In this document: positions 19,988 through 31,902 of the stretch, piece by piece
Position numbering within the stretch: position 1 is the stretch's first letter
How the letters are laid out: the number at the start of each line of letters is the position of its first letter
Assembly: GCA_030527795.1 (NCBI GenBank)
Contig: JAUNAB010000010.1
Span: 34,363-98,362 of the forward strand
Direction: 5' to 3'
Source of the DNA: Pasteurellaceae bacterium
Lineage (GTDB): Bacteria; Pseudomonadota; Gammaproteobacteria; Enterobacterales; Pasteurellaceae
Length of the DNA stretch: 64,000 nt
Position numbers and translations under genes: made by a program
The notes under the pieces: model-generated
The model's input: only the letters and a program-made list of their open reading frames with translations
Database searches by the model: none
Told to the model about the DNA's origin: nothing

Positions 19988-20011
19988 ACTACCAGCGGTT
20001 AGAAAAGTTCA
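19984..20011 (-). promoter_or_regulatory. Sigma-E-like promoter of the candidate sRNA
   Basis: On the minus strand TGAACTT (consensus GGAACTT), a 16-bp spacer and TCTTA (consensus TCnnA). Transcription would start near 19976. Confidence 0.4.
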
Positions 20012-20039
20012 AAATTTTTTTCATAAGAAGGAAAAATTT

Positions 20040-20546
20040 ATGCCATTACTCGATAGTTTTAAAGTTGATCACACGATTATGAATGCCCCCGCAGTGCGTC
20101 TTGCTAAAACAATGGCTACGCCAAAAGGGGATATAATTTCGGTATTTGATTTACGTTTTTGTAAACCAAATCAAGAGATTATGTCGCCAAATGGCATTCA
20201 TACCCTTGAACATTTATTTGCAGGATTTATGCGTGATCATCTCAATGCCGATGATGTAGAAATTATTGATATTTCTCCAATGGGTTGCCGTACGGGTTTT
20301 TATATGTCGTTGATTGGTTCGCCAGATGAGCAACGCGTGGCGGATGCGTGGTTAAAGGCAATGCAAGATGTGCTGAAGGTGGAAAATCAAAGCCAAATTC
20401 CTGAGCTTAATCCATATCAATGTGGTTCATATCAGGAACATTCTTTACCTGATGCACGTCAATTTGCTGAAAATGTGATTCAGCGTGGTATTGGGATCAA
20501 TAAAAATGCTGATTTGTATCTCGATGAAAAATTATTGCAATCATAA
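20040..20546 (+). CDS. luxS: S-ribosylhomocysteine lyase LuxS
   Basis: Cleaves S-ribosylhomocysteine to homocysteine and DPD, the precursor of autoinducer-2, in the activated methyl cycle. The metal ligands are present: His54 and His58 in HTLEH and Cys128 in [12 protein letters not shown]. The catalytic cysteine is Cys83 in GCRTGFY. Length 168 aa is normal. A strong ribosome site (GAAGGAAAAA) precedes the ATG. Single-gene unit with its own terminator. Confidence 0.97.
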   Translation: MPLLDSFKVDHTIMNAPAVRLAKTMATPKGDIISVFDLRFCKPNQEIMSPNGIHTLEHLFAGFMRDHLNADDVEIIDISPMGCRTGFYMSLIGSPDEQRVADAWLKAMQDVLKVENQSQIPELNPYQCGSYQEHSLPDARQFAENVIQRGIGINKNADLYLDEKLLQS

Positions 20547-20563
20547 ATTAATTAACTGAAAAC

Positions 20564-20590
20564 AGCGTAGCATTGGCTACGCTTTTTTAT
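20564..20590 (+). terminator. Intrinsic terminator of luxS
   Basis: AGCGTAGC-ATTG-GCTACGCT is a perfect 8-bp stem followed by T6. Confidence 0.88.
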
Positions 20591-20612
20591 TTTATTTATC
20601 TTATTCTTTCAG

Positions 20613-20632
20613 TATAATGCAAACGTTTGCGT
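20613..20632 (+). promoter_or_regulatory. PurR operator overlapping the purT -10 box
   Basis: ATGCAAACGTTTGCGT at 20617-20632 matches the palindromic PurR box ACGCAAACGTTTGCGT at 15 of 16 positions. It overlaps a perfect TATAAT at 20613-20618, so binding of PurR should block purT transcription when purine bases are plentiful. The site ends 22 bp before the purT start codon. Confidence 0.8.
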
Positions 20633-20654
20633 ATTGGGTTCTAAAGGATAATTT

Positions 20655-21836
20655 ATGACAACAATTGGTACTGCATTAACGCCGAATGCGACAAAAGTAA
20701 TGTTACTGGGTTCGGGCGAACTAGGTAAGGAAGTCGTGATTGAGCTACAACGATTGGGGGTAGAAGTGATTGCGGTCGATCGTTACCCCAATGCTCCTGC
20801 AATGCAAGTAGCACACCGCTGTTATTGCATTTCAATGTTGGATGGTGAGGCGTTGAAGTCCATTGTAGAACAAGAGCAACCTGATTACATTGTGCCAGAA
20901 GTGGAAGCGATTGCCACGGCGACATTGCTTGAACTAGAGCAAGCAGGCTTCAATGTAGTGCCAACGGCAAAAGCGACACAATTAACGATGAACCGTGAAG
21001 GTATCCGCCGTTTAGCGGCAGAAGAATTAGGCTTACCTACTTCCAATTACCAATTTGTTGATAATTTTGCCGATTTTGAGCGTGCCGTGCAGCAGATCGG
21101 TGTGCCTTGCGTTGTGAAACCGATAATGTCTTCATCAGGACACGGGCAATCAATATTGAAGTCCGTTTCGGATATGCAATCTGCTTGGGAGTATGCACAA
21201 CAAGGCGGGCGAGCAGGGGCTGGGCATGTGATTGTGGAAGGTTTTGTGAAATTTGATTACGAAATTACCTTGCTTACCGTTCGCCATATTGGCGGCACGA
21301 CGTTTTTAGCACCGATTGGGCATCGCCAACAAGATGGCGATTATCGTGAATCTTGGCAGCCACAGACGATGTCAGCCCTTGCCCTTGAAAAAGCTCAAGT
21401 TATTGCAGGGAAAATTACTAATGCATTAGGTGGACACGGTATTTTCGGGGTTGAAATGTTTGTGTGTGGTGATGAAGTGATTTTCAATGAAGTATCGCCA
21501 CGTCCACACGATACAGGAATGGTGACATTGATTTCTCAAGATCTCTCTGAATTTGCATTGCACGCACGGGCTATTCTGGGACTGCCAATTCCTGAGATAG
21601 AATTAATTAGCCCTGCTGCATCAAAAGCCATTGTGGTGGAAGGCAAATCAAATAATGTGCGTTTTGCGAATTTAGACAAGGTGTTAGCTGAGCCACGAAC
21701 TAACATTCGCTTATTTGGTAAAGGCGAAGTGAACGGACATCGTAGAATGGGCGTGATTTTAGCCCGTGATAGCTCGGTAGAACAAGCCTTGCAACGGGTC
21801 GAACGGGCGTATCAAAAATTGACGATTGAATTATAA
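20655..21836 (+). CDS. purT: Formate-dependent phosphoribosylglycinamide formyltransferase 2
   Basis: ATP-grasp enzyme that formylates GAR in purine synthesis using formate and ATP, in place of the folate-dependent PurN. The N-terminal nucleotide-fold [34 protein letters not shown] and the GIFGVEMFV...[15 protein letters not shown] metal-binding region are intact. Length 393 aa is normal. A PurR box lies directly upstream. The AAGGA ribosome site fits the ATG at 20655. Confidence 0.97.
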   Translation: MTTIGTALTPNATKVMLLGSGELGKEVVIELQRLGVEVIAVDRYPNAPAMQVAHRCYCISMLDGEALKSIVEQEQPDYIVPEVEAIATATLLELEQAGFNVVPTAKATQLTMNREGIRRLAAEELGLPTSNYQFVDNFADFERAVQQIGVPCVVKPIMSSSGHGQSILKSVSDMQSAWEYAQQGGRAGAGHVIVEGFVKFDYEITLLTVRHIGGTTFLAPIGHRQQDGDYRESWQPQTMSALALEKAQVIAGKITNALGGHGIFGVEMFVCGDEVIFNEVSPRPHDTGMVTLISQDLSEFALHARAILGLPIPEIELISPAASKAIVVEGKSNNVRFANLDKVLAEPRTNIRLFGKGEVNGHRRMGVILARDSSVEQALQRVERAYQKLTIEL

Positions 21837-21844
21837 AAAATCCT

Positions 21845-21880
21845 AAAAAAACCGCGGACAAATTTGACCGCGGTTTTTTT
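21845..21880. terminator. Short inverted USS-like pair after purT
   Basis: AAAAAAACCGCGG and CCGCGGTTTTTTT are arms of a hairpin. The left copy is ACCGCGGA rather than ACCGCGGT, and the cores are closer than in other pairs. It overlaps the stop codon of the convergent glycosyltransferase gene. Confidence 0.7.
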
Positions 21881-22898
21881 ATTGAAGTTTTATTAATAAG
21901 TCACTGAGTTGTAAGTTTATCCATTCAGTTAAGGGAACAATATTAAATTGTTGGGTTAAATTAGAGTGTGTTGCTTCAATTGAACTAATCGCCATAATTG
22001 TGGGAGTATTATTGTGAGGAGAGGGCATCCACATTTTTATATTATTATGACATAGACCATAAAATGCAATTAAGGGACGGGCATATGCACAAGCTAGATG
22101 AACATTTCCTGAATCTACAGAAATAACGAGATCACTATTTTCTATAATTGATAAATACTGTTCTAGTGTTGTTTCAGGAGCTATTCGTATTGGTAAACGG
22201 CATAGAGGTTGTAATATATTCCAATATTCTTCCGCAGAAGCAGAGTTACCCATAATCAGATCTAGATATGGCGTAAATTGATCAGAAATGGAATTAAGTA
22301 AATTTGCTATTTCATTAGGTGGGACATAACGGAACGTTCCAATTGGAGAAATCAGTACCCGAATTTTATGTGGATACCAAATCTGATTTGCAAATGCAGA
22401 TAAACTTGTATTTGGCGGTAAATAAAATACCGCATCCGTATTGAGATAAGAACCAATAATGGATTGTTTTAAATAATCACGAATATGAACGTCTGTTGAC
22501 GGCGGGCAAAAACAGATATTTGCGGGAATATTGACTAATTGCGGATTATAATGTTTTGGTATTGCAATAATTGGTGCATTCAACGCGAGATCGGAGACAA
22601 AAGTGGCGGGATAGAATGTTTCAAAGAAATCAATTACTAAATCCCAACGATTACGATGTGCAAGATACGTTTCAGGTGTATCTTCTAATAATTCATCAGC
22701 GACGCCAGAAAGTTGGATTACTGCACGATTACGCGCCGTGACAAAACAACCTGTACGAATATGGGGAAAGGCTTGTTTTAATTGACGTAAATGAGCGCAA
22801 TGGGCGACAGCATCCCCAACCGCATCGCCGATTGGGCGAATAAGGACTGATTTAAGTTGATTAAAATCACAATGAAATTGATGATTTATTAAAGGCAT
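21879..22898 (-). CDS. Glycosyltransferase family 9 protein (heptosyltransferase-like)
   Basis: A GT9-type transferase, probably adding heptose or another sugar to lipooligosaccharide. The N-terminal motif SVLIRPIGDAVGDAVAHCAHLRQLK resembles the GT9 GD...P..LK start, and DSGNVHLACAYARPLIAFYG is the hallmark nucleotide-sugar motif of heptosyltransferases. Length 339 aa is in range. GGAGAAAACC precedes the ATG. No other lipooligosaccharide gene is adjacent, and the gene stands alone. The acceptor and donor cannot be told. Confidence 0.75.
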   Translation of the reverse strand: MPLINHQFHCDFNQLKSVLIRPIGDAVGDAVAHCAHLRQLKQAFPHIRTGCFVTARNRAVIQLSGVADELLEDTPETYLAHRNRWDLVIDFFETFYPATFVSDLALNAPIIAIPKHYNPQLVNIPANICFCPPSTDVHIRDYLKQSIIGSYLNTDAVFYLPPNTSLSAFANQIWYPHKIRVLISPIGTFRYVPPNEIANLLNSISDQFTPYLDLIMGNSASAEEYWNILQPLCRLPIRIAPETTLEQYLSIIENSDLVISVDSGNVHLACAYARPLIAFYGLCHNNIKMWMPSPHNNTPTIMAISSIEATHSNLTQQFNIVPLTEWINLQLSDLLIKLQ

Positions 22899-23050
22899 AT
22901 AATGGTTTTCTCCAATAGTTTTTCTTATTTTATTAGATATCTTAAAGATTAGACTAATTATCTCATAATTAGGGGTTGAAAGAAAATGTTGTGATATTTA
23001 GTAGATAAAGTATTTTAGAAGAAGTTTTCTGATTTAAATTTTGGGGATTT

Positions 23051-23090
23051 ACCGCGGTCAAAAAACGGTTGGATTTTTGACCGCGGTTTT
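23051..23090. terminator. Inverted USS pair, terminator of secA
   Basis: ACCGCGGTCAAAAAA and TTTTTGACCGCGGTTTT, cores 29 bp apart, ending 3 bp before the secA stop codon on the minus strand. Confidence 0.75.
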
Positions 23091-23093
23091 TAG

Positions 23094-25784
23094 CTAGCTA
23101 CGTGCGCGATTGCCGTGGCAATGTTTGTATTTTTTGCCAGACCCACAAGGGCAAGGTTCATTGCGTCCAATGTGGCGATCTTCACTATTGAGTGTGTTGT
23201 CGCTTTGTTCATTTGACAGGGTTTCTGCTTCAGGAAGAGGTTGTTCCGCCGTTTGTTGTGCTGCCTGTTGTTCTACTTCTTCAGGTAAGCGAACTTGCAC
23301 GCGGCTTAGCAGACGAATCACTTGTAATTTTAAGTTCTCTAACATATTGGTGAACATTTCAAAGGATTCCGTTTTGAACTCTTGTTTTGGATCTTTTTGT
23401 GCATAGCTACGCAAATGAATACCTTGACGTAGATAATCCATTGCAGAAAGATGCTCTTTCCACATTTCATCAAGGGTTTGAAGCATTACACCTTTTTCAA
23501 ATTGACGCATTGTTTCTGCCCCAGCAAGCTGTTCTTTTTCTGTGTAGGTTTGTTCTGCGATATTTAAAATGCGTTCACGCAGATTATCTTCGTGCAGACT
23601 TGCATCTTGTTCTAACCAGTCTTCAATCGGTAAATCCAAGGCGAAATCTTGACGTAATCGAGTTTCTAAGCCAGGGATATCCCATTGTTCTTCCAATGAC
23701 TGTGGTGGGATATATTGATCGATCACGCGGTTAAAGACATCAGTGCGAATGGTATTGATAATGTCAGAAATATCATCATTATCGAGTAGCGTATTGCGTT
23801 GTTCATAAATTGCGTGGCGTTGATCATTGGCAACGTCATCATATTGTAACAACTGTTTACGGCTATCAAAGTTATGTGCTTCAACTTTAGCTTGCGCAGA
23901 AGCAATCACTTTGGCGAGCAGTTTGGATTCCATTGCTTCGCCTGGCTGACTAAAGGCTTTACGCATCATATTTAATTTTCCTTCGTTGAGGTAAATGCGC
24001 ATTAATGGATCATCAAGTGATAAATAAAAACGTGATGAACCTGGATCCCCTTGACGACCAGAACGACCGCGGAGCTGATTATCAATACGGCGAGATTCGT
24101 GGCGTTCGGTGCCGATAATGTGTAAACCACCTGCTTTCATCACTAAATCGTGGCGTTGCTGCCAAGCTGCTTTGATTTCATCAATTTGGGCTTGGGTTGG
24201 GTTTTCTAATTTCTCTACTTCGGTTTTCCAATTACCACCCAACACAATATCGGTACCACGTCCTGCCATATTGGTAGCAATAGTTACCGCACCTGGATAG
24301 CCTGCATTGGCAATAATTTCCGCTTCTTGTGCGTGGAATTTCGCATTTAATACGCTATGGGCAATGCCTGCTTGTTCAAGTGCGTGTGAAAGCATTTCAG
24401 ATTTTTCAATTGATGACGTACCGACTAAAACAGGTTGTTGACGTGCGATACAATCTTTAATGTCTTCAATAATCGCATTAAATTTGTATTCTTCGTTTTC
24501 AAACATGACGTCAGTGCGGTCATCGCGTAACATTGGTCTATTGGTTGGGATAACGATAGTTTCTAAGCCATAAATTTGTTGGAATTCAAAGGCTTCGGTA
24601 TCCGCTGTACCTGTCATTCCCGCTAATTTTTCATATAAACGGAAATAGTTTTGATAGGTAATTGAAGCAACGGTTTGGTTTTCTCCTTGTATTTTTACTT
24701 TCTCTTTTGCTTCAACCGCTTGGTGTAAACCGTCTGACCAACGCCGTCCAGCCATAGTACGACCAGTGTGTTCATCAACAATCACAATTTCGCCGTCTTT
24801 GACGATATAATCCACGTCTTTTTCAAACAATTTGTGAGCACGTAATGCGGCATTAATGTGATGTACCAAGCCTAAACGATGGGCAGAGTAGAGCGATTCA
24901 CCTTCTTCTAATAACCCATTTTCAAGTAACCAGTTTTCACATTTCTCTTGACCACGTTCAGTAAGATTCGCTTGTTTATTTTTGAGATCTAAACTGAAAT
25001 CGCCTGTGCCTTGAAATTCTTCGCTGTCTTCTTTTTCTTGCTCAATTAAGGTCGGGATTAAACGGTCAATCGCCATATATAATTCCGAGCTATTTTCAGA
25101 CGGTCCTGAAATAATTAGTGGCGTACGGGCTTCATCAATTAAAATTGAGTCTACTTCATCCACTAAGGCGTAATGCAGTCCACGTTGAAAACGTTCTTCT
25201 TTGCTATGAGCTAAGTTATCACGGAGATAATCAAAGCCCAATTCGCTGTTTGTGGCATAAGTAATGTCTGCTTGATAAGCTGCACGTTTTAATTCTGGTG
25301 GCATACCAGGGATGTTCACGGCAACGCTCATTCCTAAAAATTCAAATAATGGACGATTGGTTTCGGCATCTCGGCGGGCTAAGTAATCATTCACGGTTAC
25401 AACGTGAACCCCTTTGCCTGTTAACGCATTTAAATAACAAGGGAGAGTTGCGGTTAAGGTTTTCCCTTCCCCTGTGCGCATTTCTGCGATACAGCGATTG
25501 GTTAGCACCATCCCGCCTATAAGTTGCACGTCAAAATGGCGTAAACCCAACACACGTTTGCTCGCTTCACGAACTGTGGCAAAGGCTTCAACGATTAAGT
25601 TCTCTAGCTTTTCACCATTTGCTAAACGTTGGCGAAATTCCGCGGTTTTGCCTTGTAATTCGGCATCGCTAAGGGCTTCAAAATCGGGCTCTAATTGGTT
25701 GATTTTTTTAACAAGTTTATTTAATTTGCGTAGCACGCGTTCGTTACGGCTACCAAAGATTTTTTTTGCAATACTGCCTAACAT
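23094..25784 (-). CDS. secA: Preprotein translocase ATPase SecA
   Basis: Motor that drives unfolded preproteins through SecYEG. The start at 25784 ([18 protein letters not shown], 896 aa) is the conserved one, with AAGAGAAATC before it; a longer frame to 25829 is not expected. Walker A MRTGEGKT is at about residues 102-109, with DEVDS, the helicase-like [12 protein letters not shown] and [15 protein letters not shown] motifs, and the C-terminal zinc motif [14 protein letters not shown]. It lies downstream of secM in one transcript, as in E. coli. Confidence 0.97.
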   Translation of the reverse strand: MLGSIAKKIFGSRNERVLRKLNKLVKKINQLEPDFEALSDAELQGKTAEFRQRLANGEKLENLIVEAFATVREASKRVLGLRHFDVQLIGGMVLTNRCIAEMRTGEGKTLTATLPCYLNALTGKGVHVVTVNDYLARRDAETNRPLFEFLGMSVAVNIPGMPPELKRAAYQADITYATNSELGFDYLRDNLAHSKEERFQRGLHYALVDEVDSILIDEARTPLIISGPSENSSELYMAIDRLIPTLIEQEKEDSEEFQGTGDFSLDLKNKQANLTERGQEKCENWLLENGLLEEGESLYSAHRLGLVHHINAALRAHKLFEKDVDYIVKDGEIVIVDEHTGRTMAGRRWSDGLHQAVEAKEKVKIQGENQTVASITYQNYFRLYEKLAGMTGTADTEAFEFQQIYGLETIVIPTNRPMLRDDRTDVMFENEEYKFNAIIEDIKDCIARQQPVLVGTSSIEKSEMLSHALEQAGIAHSVLNAKFHAQEAEIIANAGYPGAVTIATNMAGRGTDIVLGGNWKTEVEKLENPTQAQIDEIKAAWQQRHDLVMKAGGLHIIGTERHESRRIDNQLRGRSGRQGDPGSSRFYLSLDDPLMRIYLNEGKLNMMRKAFSQPGEAMESKLLAKVIASAQAKVEAHNFDSRKQLLQYDDVANDQRHAIYEQRNTLLDNDDISDIINTIRTDVFNRVIDQYIPPQSLEEQWDIPGLETRLRQDFALDLPIEDWLEQDASLHEDNLRERILNIAEQTYTEKEQLAGAETMRQFEKGVMLQTLDEMWKEHLSAMDYLRQGIHLRSYAQKDPKQEFKTESFEMFTNMLENLKLQVIRLLSRVQVRLPEEVEQQAAQQTAEQPLPEAETLSNEQSDNTLNSEDRHIGRNEPCPCGSGKKYKHCHGNRARS

Positions 25785-25871
25785 AATGATTTCTCTTAAT
25801 AAATTTTGATAAAAAGGATCGTATGCCAAGTTTTATCTTAGCGTAAAACGATCGGAACGTCAGATGAAATA

Positions 25872-26183
25872 TTAGGCAAAAGGGCCCGCACGAATAGGGG
25901 CGTGTTGAAAGAAGGGCGATGACACCACAAATTGATTAAACCGCGGATCAAAATCCCGTTGTTTTTTGGTTATCGGTACAGCAATTTGTGGAACAATTAA
26001 AGACGCACGCGGATTTAAAGCAATCGCACTGCGAATTTGTTGCTGAATTTGTTGTGCGGAATTGGAAACATTGTTATCGGTGTCAGGATATTGCCAACCC
26101 TGAACATTAGGTAAGGCAAGCATCGCAATCATACTAATCAGTAATTGCGACCAAAAATGCGGTTTGCCTTTCACTTTTTGCAT
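25872..26183 (-). CDS. secM: Secretion monitor SecM with divergent arrest motif
   Basis: Exported regulator whose translation arrest exposes the secA ribosome site when secretion is slow. It has an N-terminal signal peptide (SQLLISMIAMLALPNVQG, residues 12-29), lies directly upstream of secA and ends in FVVSSPFFQHAPIRAGPFA. Aligned on RAGP with the E. coli arrest motif FxxxxWIxxxxGIRAGP, the first Phe, one Gln and IRAGP are kept, but W, I and the Gly before IRAGP are replaced by P, F and P. The protein is short, 103 aa against 170 in E. coli. Confidence 0.85.
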   Translation of the reverse strand: MQKVKGKPHFWSQLLISMIAMLALPNVQGWQYPDTDNNVSNSAQQIQQQIRSAIALNPRASLIVPQIAVPITKKQRDFDPRFNQFVVSSPFFQHAPIRAGPFA

Positions 26184-26217
26184 TGTTTCCTAGCGTTATA
26201 GATTAAAAATCGACACC

Positions 26218-26246
26218 ATTGTAGCGGAAATCCGTTACAATGTCAT
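26218..26246 (-). promoter_or_regulatory. Predicted sigma-70 promoter of secM-secA
   Basis: On the minus strand ATGACA, a 17-bp spacer and TACAAT. It overlaps a 22-bp near-palindrome (see findings). Confidence 0.6.
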
Positions 26247-26278
26247 AAATATTAGGCTAATCGTTGAGAATTCAAGCA

Positions 26279-26605
26279 ATGAATGATGAAAAAATGGGGC
26301 AACGTTATAAAAAAATAGTGAATATTAAGGACGTGTTGCAAAAAAGTAGTTTGGGCAAAATTATGCAACGAGGGCTATTTTTAAACGATCTCAATCAGCA
26401 AATTCAGACAATTTTTCCAAACCAATTCAACGGGTTATATAAAATTGTGAATCTTGAACAGAATGAACTGCGGATTGATGTGGCGAATGGCACGGTACGC
26501 CAAGGATTTTTGTTACGCCAAAATGAACTGCTTGCCTTAGTTCAAACGCATTTTCCTGATATTTCACGCCTGGTATTTCGGGTTAATCCTGAGTTAAACC
26601 GCTAA
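26279..26605 (+). CDS. dciA: DUF721 protein, DciA-type helicase operator
   Basis: DciA assists loading of the replicative helicase DnaB in bacteria that lack DnaC. The pattern DVLQKSSLGKIMQRG, LQQ-like helix, LRIDVANGTVRQGFLLRQNELL and a final LVFRVNPEL fits DUF721, and the position beside secM-secA is as in vibrios and other gammaproteobacteria. I favour the ATG at 26279 (MNDEKMGQRYKK, 108 aa); an in-frame TTG at 26264 is less likely, and an ATG at 26294 is possible. Divergent from secM. Confidence 0.8.
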   Translation: MNDEKMGQRYKKIVNIKDVLQKSSLGKIMQRGLFLNDLNQQIQTIFPNQFNGLYKIVNLEQNELRIDVANGTVRQGFLLRQNELLALVQTHFPDISRLVFRVNPELNR

Positions 26606-26644
26606 AACCGCGGTCAAAAAACGCGTGAAATTTTGACCGCGGTA
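26604..26644. terminator. Inverted USS pair after dciA
   Basis: AAAACCGCGGTCAAAAAA and TTTTGACCGCGGTAA, cores 29 bp apart, starting at the dciA stop codon. Confidence 0.72.
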
Positions 26645-26703
26645 ATCTGTGCTTTGGGCGAGAAAGTAGTTGGATCGATAAAAAAATTAATCAAATTAAT
26701 GTG

Positions 26704-26747
26704 AAAACCGCGGATAAAATTTGGCTCAAATTATCCGCGGTTTTTTT
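26704..26747. terminator. Long hairpin terminator, variant of the USS pair
   Basis: AAAACCGCGGATAA and TTATCCGCGGTTTT are perfect 14-nt arms followed by a T run. The cores read CCGCGGAT/ATCCGCGG rather than CCGCGGTC. It lies before the leuD stop on the opposite strand and about 60 bp beyond the previous pair. Confidence 0.8.
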
Positions 26748-26757
26748 ATGTTTGAAA

Positions 26758-27363
26758 TTAACGCAAGAAAGCAGGGATTTGGCTTTCGTAGGCAGCAATT
26801 TTGTCTTCGTGTTGTAAGGTTAACCCGATGTTATCTAAACCATTTAACAAACAATGACGGCGGAAGCTATCAATATCAAATGAATAGGTTTTTCCGTTGG
26901 CACTGACGGTTTGGGCTTCCAAGTCAACGGTAATTTGTGCACCTTCATTGGCGATTACGAACTGAAATAATTCATCTACTTCTTGTTCACTTAAACGGAT
27001 CGGCAACATTTGGTTGTTTAAGCTGTTACCATAGAAAATATCCGCAAAACTTGGTGCGATAATCACACGAATACCGTAATCATCTAACGCCCAAGGGGCG
27101 TGCTCACGTGATGAACCACAACCAAAGTTCTCACGAGCCAGTAAAATGCTCGCCCCTTGGTAGCGTGGATAGTTGAGAACGAATTCAGGATTGGGTTGTT
27201 TGCCTTCATCATCAAGAAAACGCCATTCGTGGAATAAATGAGCACCAAAACCCACGCGAGTAACTTTTTGTAAAAATTGTTTTGGAATAATCGCATCGGT
27301 ATCCACATTGGACGCATCTAACGGCACGACTAAGCCTGTATGTTGTTTAAATTCTTTTGCCAT
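26758..27363 (-). CDS. leuD: 3-isopropylmalate dehydratase small subunit
   Basis: Small subunit of isopropylmalate isomerase, which converts 2- to 3-isopropylmalate together with LeuC in leucine synthesis. The family motifs [18 protein letters not shown] near the N-terminus and [15 protein letters not shown] are intact. Length 201 aa is normal. Last gene of leuABCD, 11 bp after leuC, with AAGGAGCAAC upstream of its ATG. Confidence 0.97.
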   Translation of the reverse strand: MAKEFKQHTGLVVPLDASNVDTDAIIPKQFLQKVTRVGFGAHLFHEWRFLDDEGKQPNPEFVLNYPRYQGASILLARENFGCGSSREHAPWALDDYGIRVIIAPSFADIFYGNSLNNQMLPIRLSEQEVDELFQFVIANEGAQITVDLEAQTVSANGKTYSFDIDSFRRHCLLNGLDNIGLTLQHEDKIAAYESQIPAFLR

Positions 27364-27374
27364 TATGTTGCTCC

Positions 27375-28784
27375 TTATAACAATTCCACATTGCGAATAT
27401 CAACAAATTTACCAAACACCGCTGCGGCAGCTGCCATTGCGGGACTGACTAAATGTGTGCGTCCGCCACGGCCTTGACGTCCTTCAAAGTTGCGATTGCT
27501 AGTTGAGGCACAGCGTTCACCTGCTTCTAAGCGATCGTTATTCATTGCTAAACACATTGAGCAACCAGGTTGACGCCATTCAAAGCCTGCTTCGGTAAAG
27601 ATTTTATCTAAACCTTCTTGCTCAGCTTGTTGTTTTACCAAGCCCGAACCTGGCACGACTAAGGCTAATTTCACATTGCTCGCCACTTTACGTCCTTTGG
27701 CAACTGCTGCGGCAGCACGCAAATCTTCAATTCGAGAGTTAGTGCAAGAACCAATAAATACTTTATCTATTGCCACATCGGTTAATTTAATGCTATGGGG
27801 TAAATCCATATAAGCTAAGGCTTTTTCTGCAGATTGGCGTTCAATCGGATCAGACATTTCCGCTGGATTTGGAATGGCTTTTTCAATCCCGATAACTTGA
27901 CCAGGGTTAGTTCCCCAAGTGACTTGCGGTTGAATGTCGCTCGCTTCTAAAGTAACAACCGTATCAAATTCGGCATCGTCATCGCTGTGCAAGGTTTTCC
28001 AATAAGCTACGGCATCATCCCAATCCTTGCCTTTGGGGGCGTTAGGGCGATCTTTTAAATAGGCAAATGTGGTCTCATCAGGTGCAATTAAGCCTGATTT
28101 TGCTCCTAGCTCGATCGCCATATTGCACACAGTCATCCGCCCTTCCATTGATAAATCCCGAATCGCTTCACCACAAAATTCAACAACGTGTCCCGTACCG
28201 CCTGCCATTGTGGTTTTTCCAATAATGGCTAAAACAATATCTTTGGCGGTGATGCCCTCGTTGACTTTACCGCGGACTTCAATTTTCATTTTTTTCGCAC
28301 GGGCTTGCTTGATCGTTTGGGTTGCTAAAACGTGTTCTACTTCCGATGTGCCAATCCCGAAAGCGAGTGCACCAAAAGCACCGTGTGTTGCAGTGTGTGA
28401 GTCACCACAAACAATGGTCATACCAGGTAAGGTTAAGCCTTGTTCAGGTCCCATTACATGCACGATACCTTGGTTAATGTGATTAATGTCATAAAGTTGT
28501 ACGCCAAATTGATCGGTATTTTTGGCTAATTCCACCATTTGGATACGTCCCATCTCGCCCGAACCACTTAAATCTCGGCTATCGGTTGGCACATTGTGAT
28601 CCATTGTTGCCACTGTTTTGGTTGGTTGACGGACTTGTCGCCCCATTGAACGCAATCCATCAAATGCCTGTGGTGAAGTCACTTCGTGAACTAAATGGCG
28701 GTTAATATAAAGAAGCGGTGTTTCGCCCGCGGTTTCATACACAATATGTGCCTCAAAAAGTTTTTCGTAGAGTGTTTTTTTCAT
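27375..28784 (-). CDS. leuC: 3-isopropylmalate dehydratase large subunit
   Basis: Aconitase-family large subunit carrying the 4Fe-4S cluster. The cluster cysteines are visible in [13 protein letters not shown] and in [10 protein letters not shown], and [23 protein letters not shown] is the typical substrate-binding stretch. Length 469 aa is normal. It lies 36 bp after leuB and 11 bp before leuD in the leu operon. Confidence 0.97.
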   Translation of the reverse strand: MKKTLYEKLFEAHIVYETAGETPLLYINRHLVHEVTSPQAFDGLRSMGRQVRQPTKTVATMDHNVPTDSRDLSGSGEMGRIQMVELAKNTDQFGVQLYDINHINQGIVHVMGPEQGLTLPGMTIVCGDSHTATHGAFGALAFGIGTSEVEHVLATQTIKQARAKKMKIEVRGKVNEGITAKDIVLAIIGKTTMAGGTGHVVEFCGEAIRDLSMEGRMTVCNMAIELGAKSGLIAPDETTFAYLKDRPNAPKGKDWDDAVAYWKTLHSDDDAEFDTVVTLEASDIQPQVTWGTNPGQVIGIEKAIPNPAEMSDPIERQSAEKALAYMDLPHSIKLTDVAIDKVFIGSCTNSRIEDLRAAAAVAKGRKVASNVKLALVVPGSGLVKQQAEQEGLDKIFTEAGFEWRQPGCSMCLAMNNDRLEAGERCASTSNRNFEGRQGRGGRTHLVSPAMAAAAAVFGKFVDIRNVELL

Positions 28785-28820
28785 ATCGTATCTCGTTAGG
28801 TTATTGCGTGATAGGCAAGA

Positions 28821-31458
<2,638 letters not shown>

Positions 31459-31498
31459 TTGCTTATCCTTCAATGGTTCTGTCGCTAAATTAAGTGAT

Positions 31499-31523
31499 AA
31501 AAAAACCCGCATTAAGTGCGGGT
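31499..31523 (-). terminator. leu operon attenuator
   Basis: On the minus strand ACCCGCA-CTTAA-TGCGGGT is a 7-bp stem followed by seven U residues. It lies between the leucine leader peptide and leuA, so it should stop transcription unless ribosomes stall at the leucine codons. Confidence 0.85.
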
Positions 31524-31562
31524 GAGTATGGGAAAATACGTTTATCGTTTTTGATCCACAGC

Positions 31563-31622
31563 CTAGCCGCACAAAGAATGTGTAAGCAGCAGGTTGAGTA
31601 ATAAAGCGATTGCGTAAAACAT
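31563..31622 (-). CDS. leuL: leu operon leader peptide
   Basis: A 19-codon frame reading [19 protein letters not shown], with seven leucines, six of them in two runs of three. It lies between the leu promoter and the attenuator. When charged tRNA-Leu is scarce, ribosomes should stall here and favour an antiterminator. The arrangement is that of classical enterobacterial leu attenuation; the peptide sequence itself differs. Confidence 0.85.
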   Translation of the reverse strand: MFYAIALLLNLLLTHSLCG

Positions 31623-31655
31623 AAATTTCTAAAACTGATGATTAAATTTAGTTTC

Positions 31656-31683
31656 ATCTTACCGATTAAAATTCTGCTGTCAA
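31656..31683 (-). promoter_or_regulatory. Predicted sigma-70 promoter of leuLABCD
   Basis: On the minus strand a perfect TTGACA (31678-31683), a 16-bp spacer and TAAGAT (31656-31661). The leader peptide starts about 34 nt downstream of the -10 box. Confidence 0.7.
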
Positions 31684-31902
31684 TGATTTTTGTAGTGAAT
31701 TCTTTGTGTGTTATGGTTATATCAAATTATTATAAAGAATAATATGTTAAAAATGCATTTGTGAGTGGTTTTGTATGCTAAATTAAACACCATTTTTAAT
31801 GTTTTATCCCTTGATTTCGTAATCTCGTGGGAATAAATAAAATCCAAACCCGCGGTCAAAAATCCAAGCGTTTTTTTGACCGAGGTTTTCTTTAGATTGG
31901 CT
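31684..31902. other. AT-rich spacer between leu and nemA
   Basis: No gene is visible. It holds the upstream AT-rich region of the leu promoter and, at 31846-31889, an inverted USS pair behind the nemA gene. Confidence 0.5.
31846..31889. terminator. Imperfect inverted USS pair after nemA
   Basis: AAACCCGCGGTCAAAAA and TTTTTTTGACCGAGGTTTT. Both cores carry one change (CCCGCGGT; ACCGAGGT), so the stem has a mismatch. Confidence 0.62.

Noticed and set aside
23110..23734. Long open frames antisense to secA, leuC, clcA and others
   Set aside because: They lie opposite well-conserved genes, show no family resemblance or ribosome sites, and are expected by codon bias.
31459..31572. Extended start of leuA with a 38-residue N-terminal addition
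   Set aside because: The stretch is the leader peptide end and attenuator read in another frame; the conserved start is at 31458.
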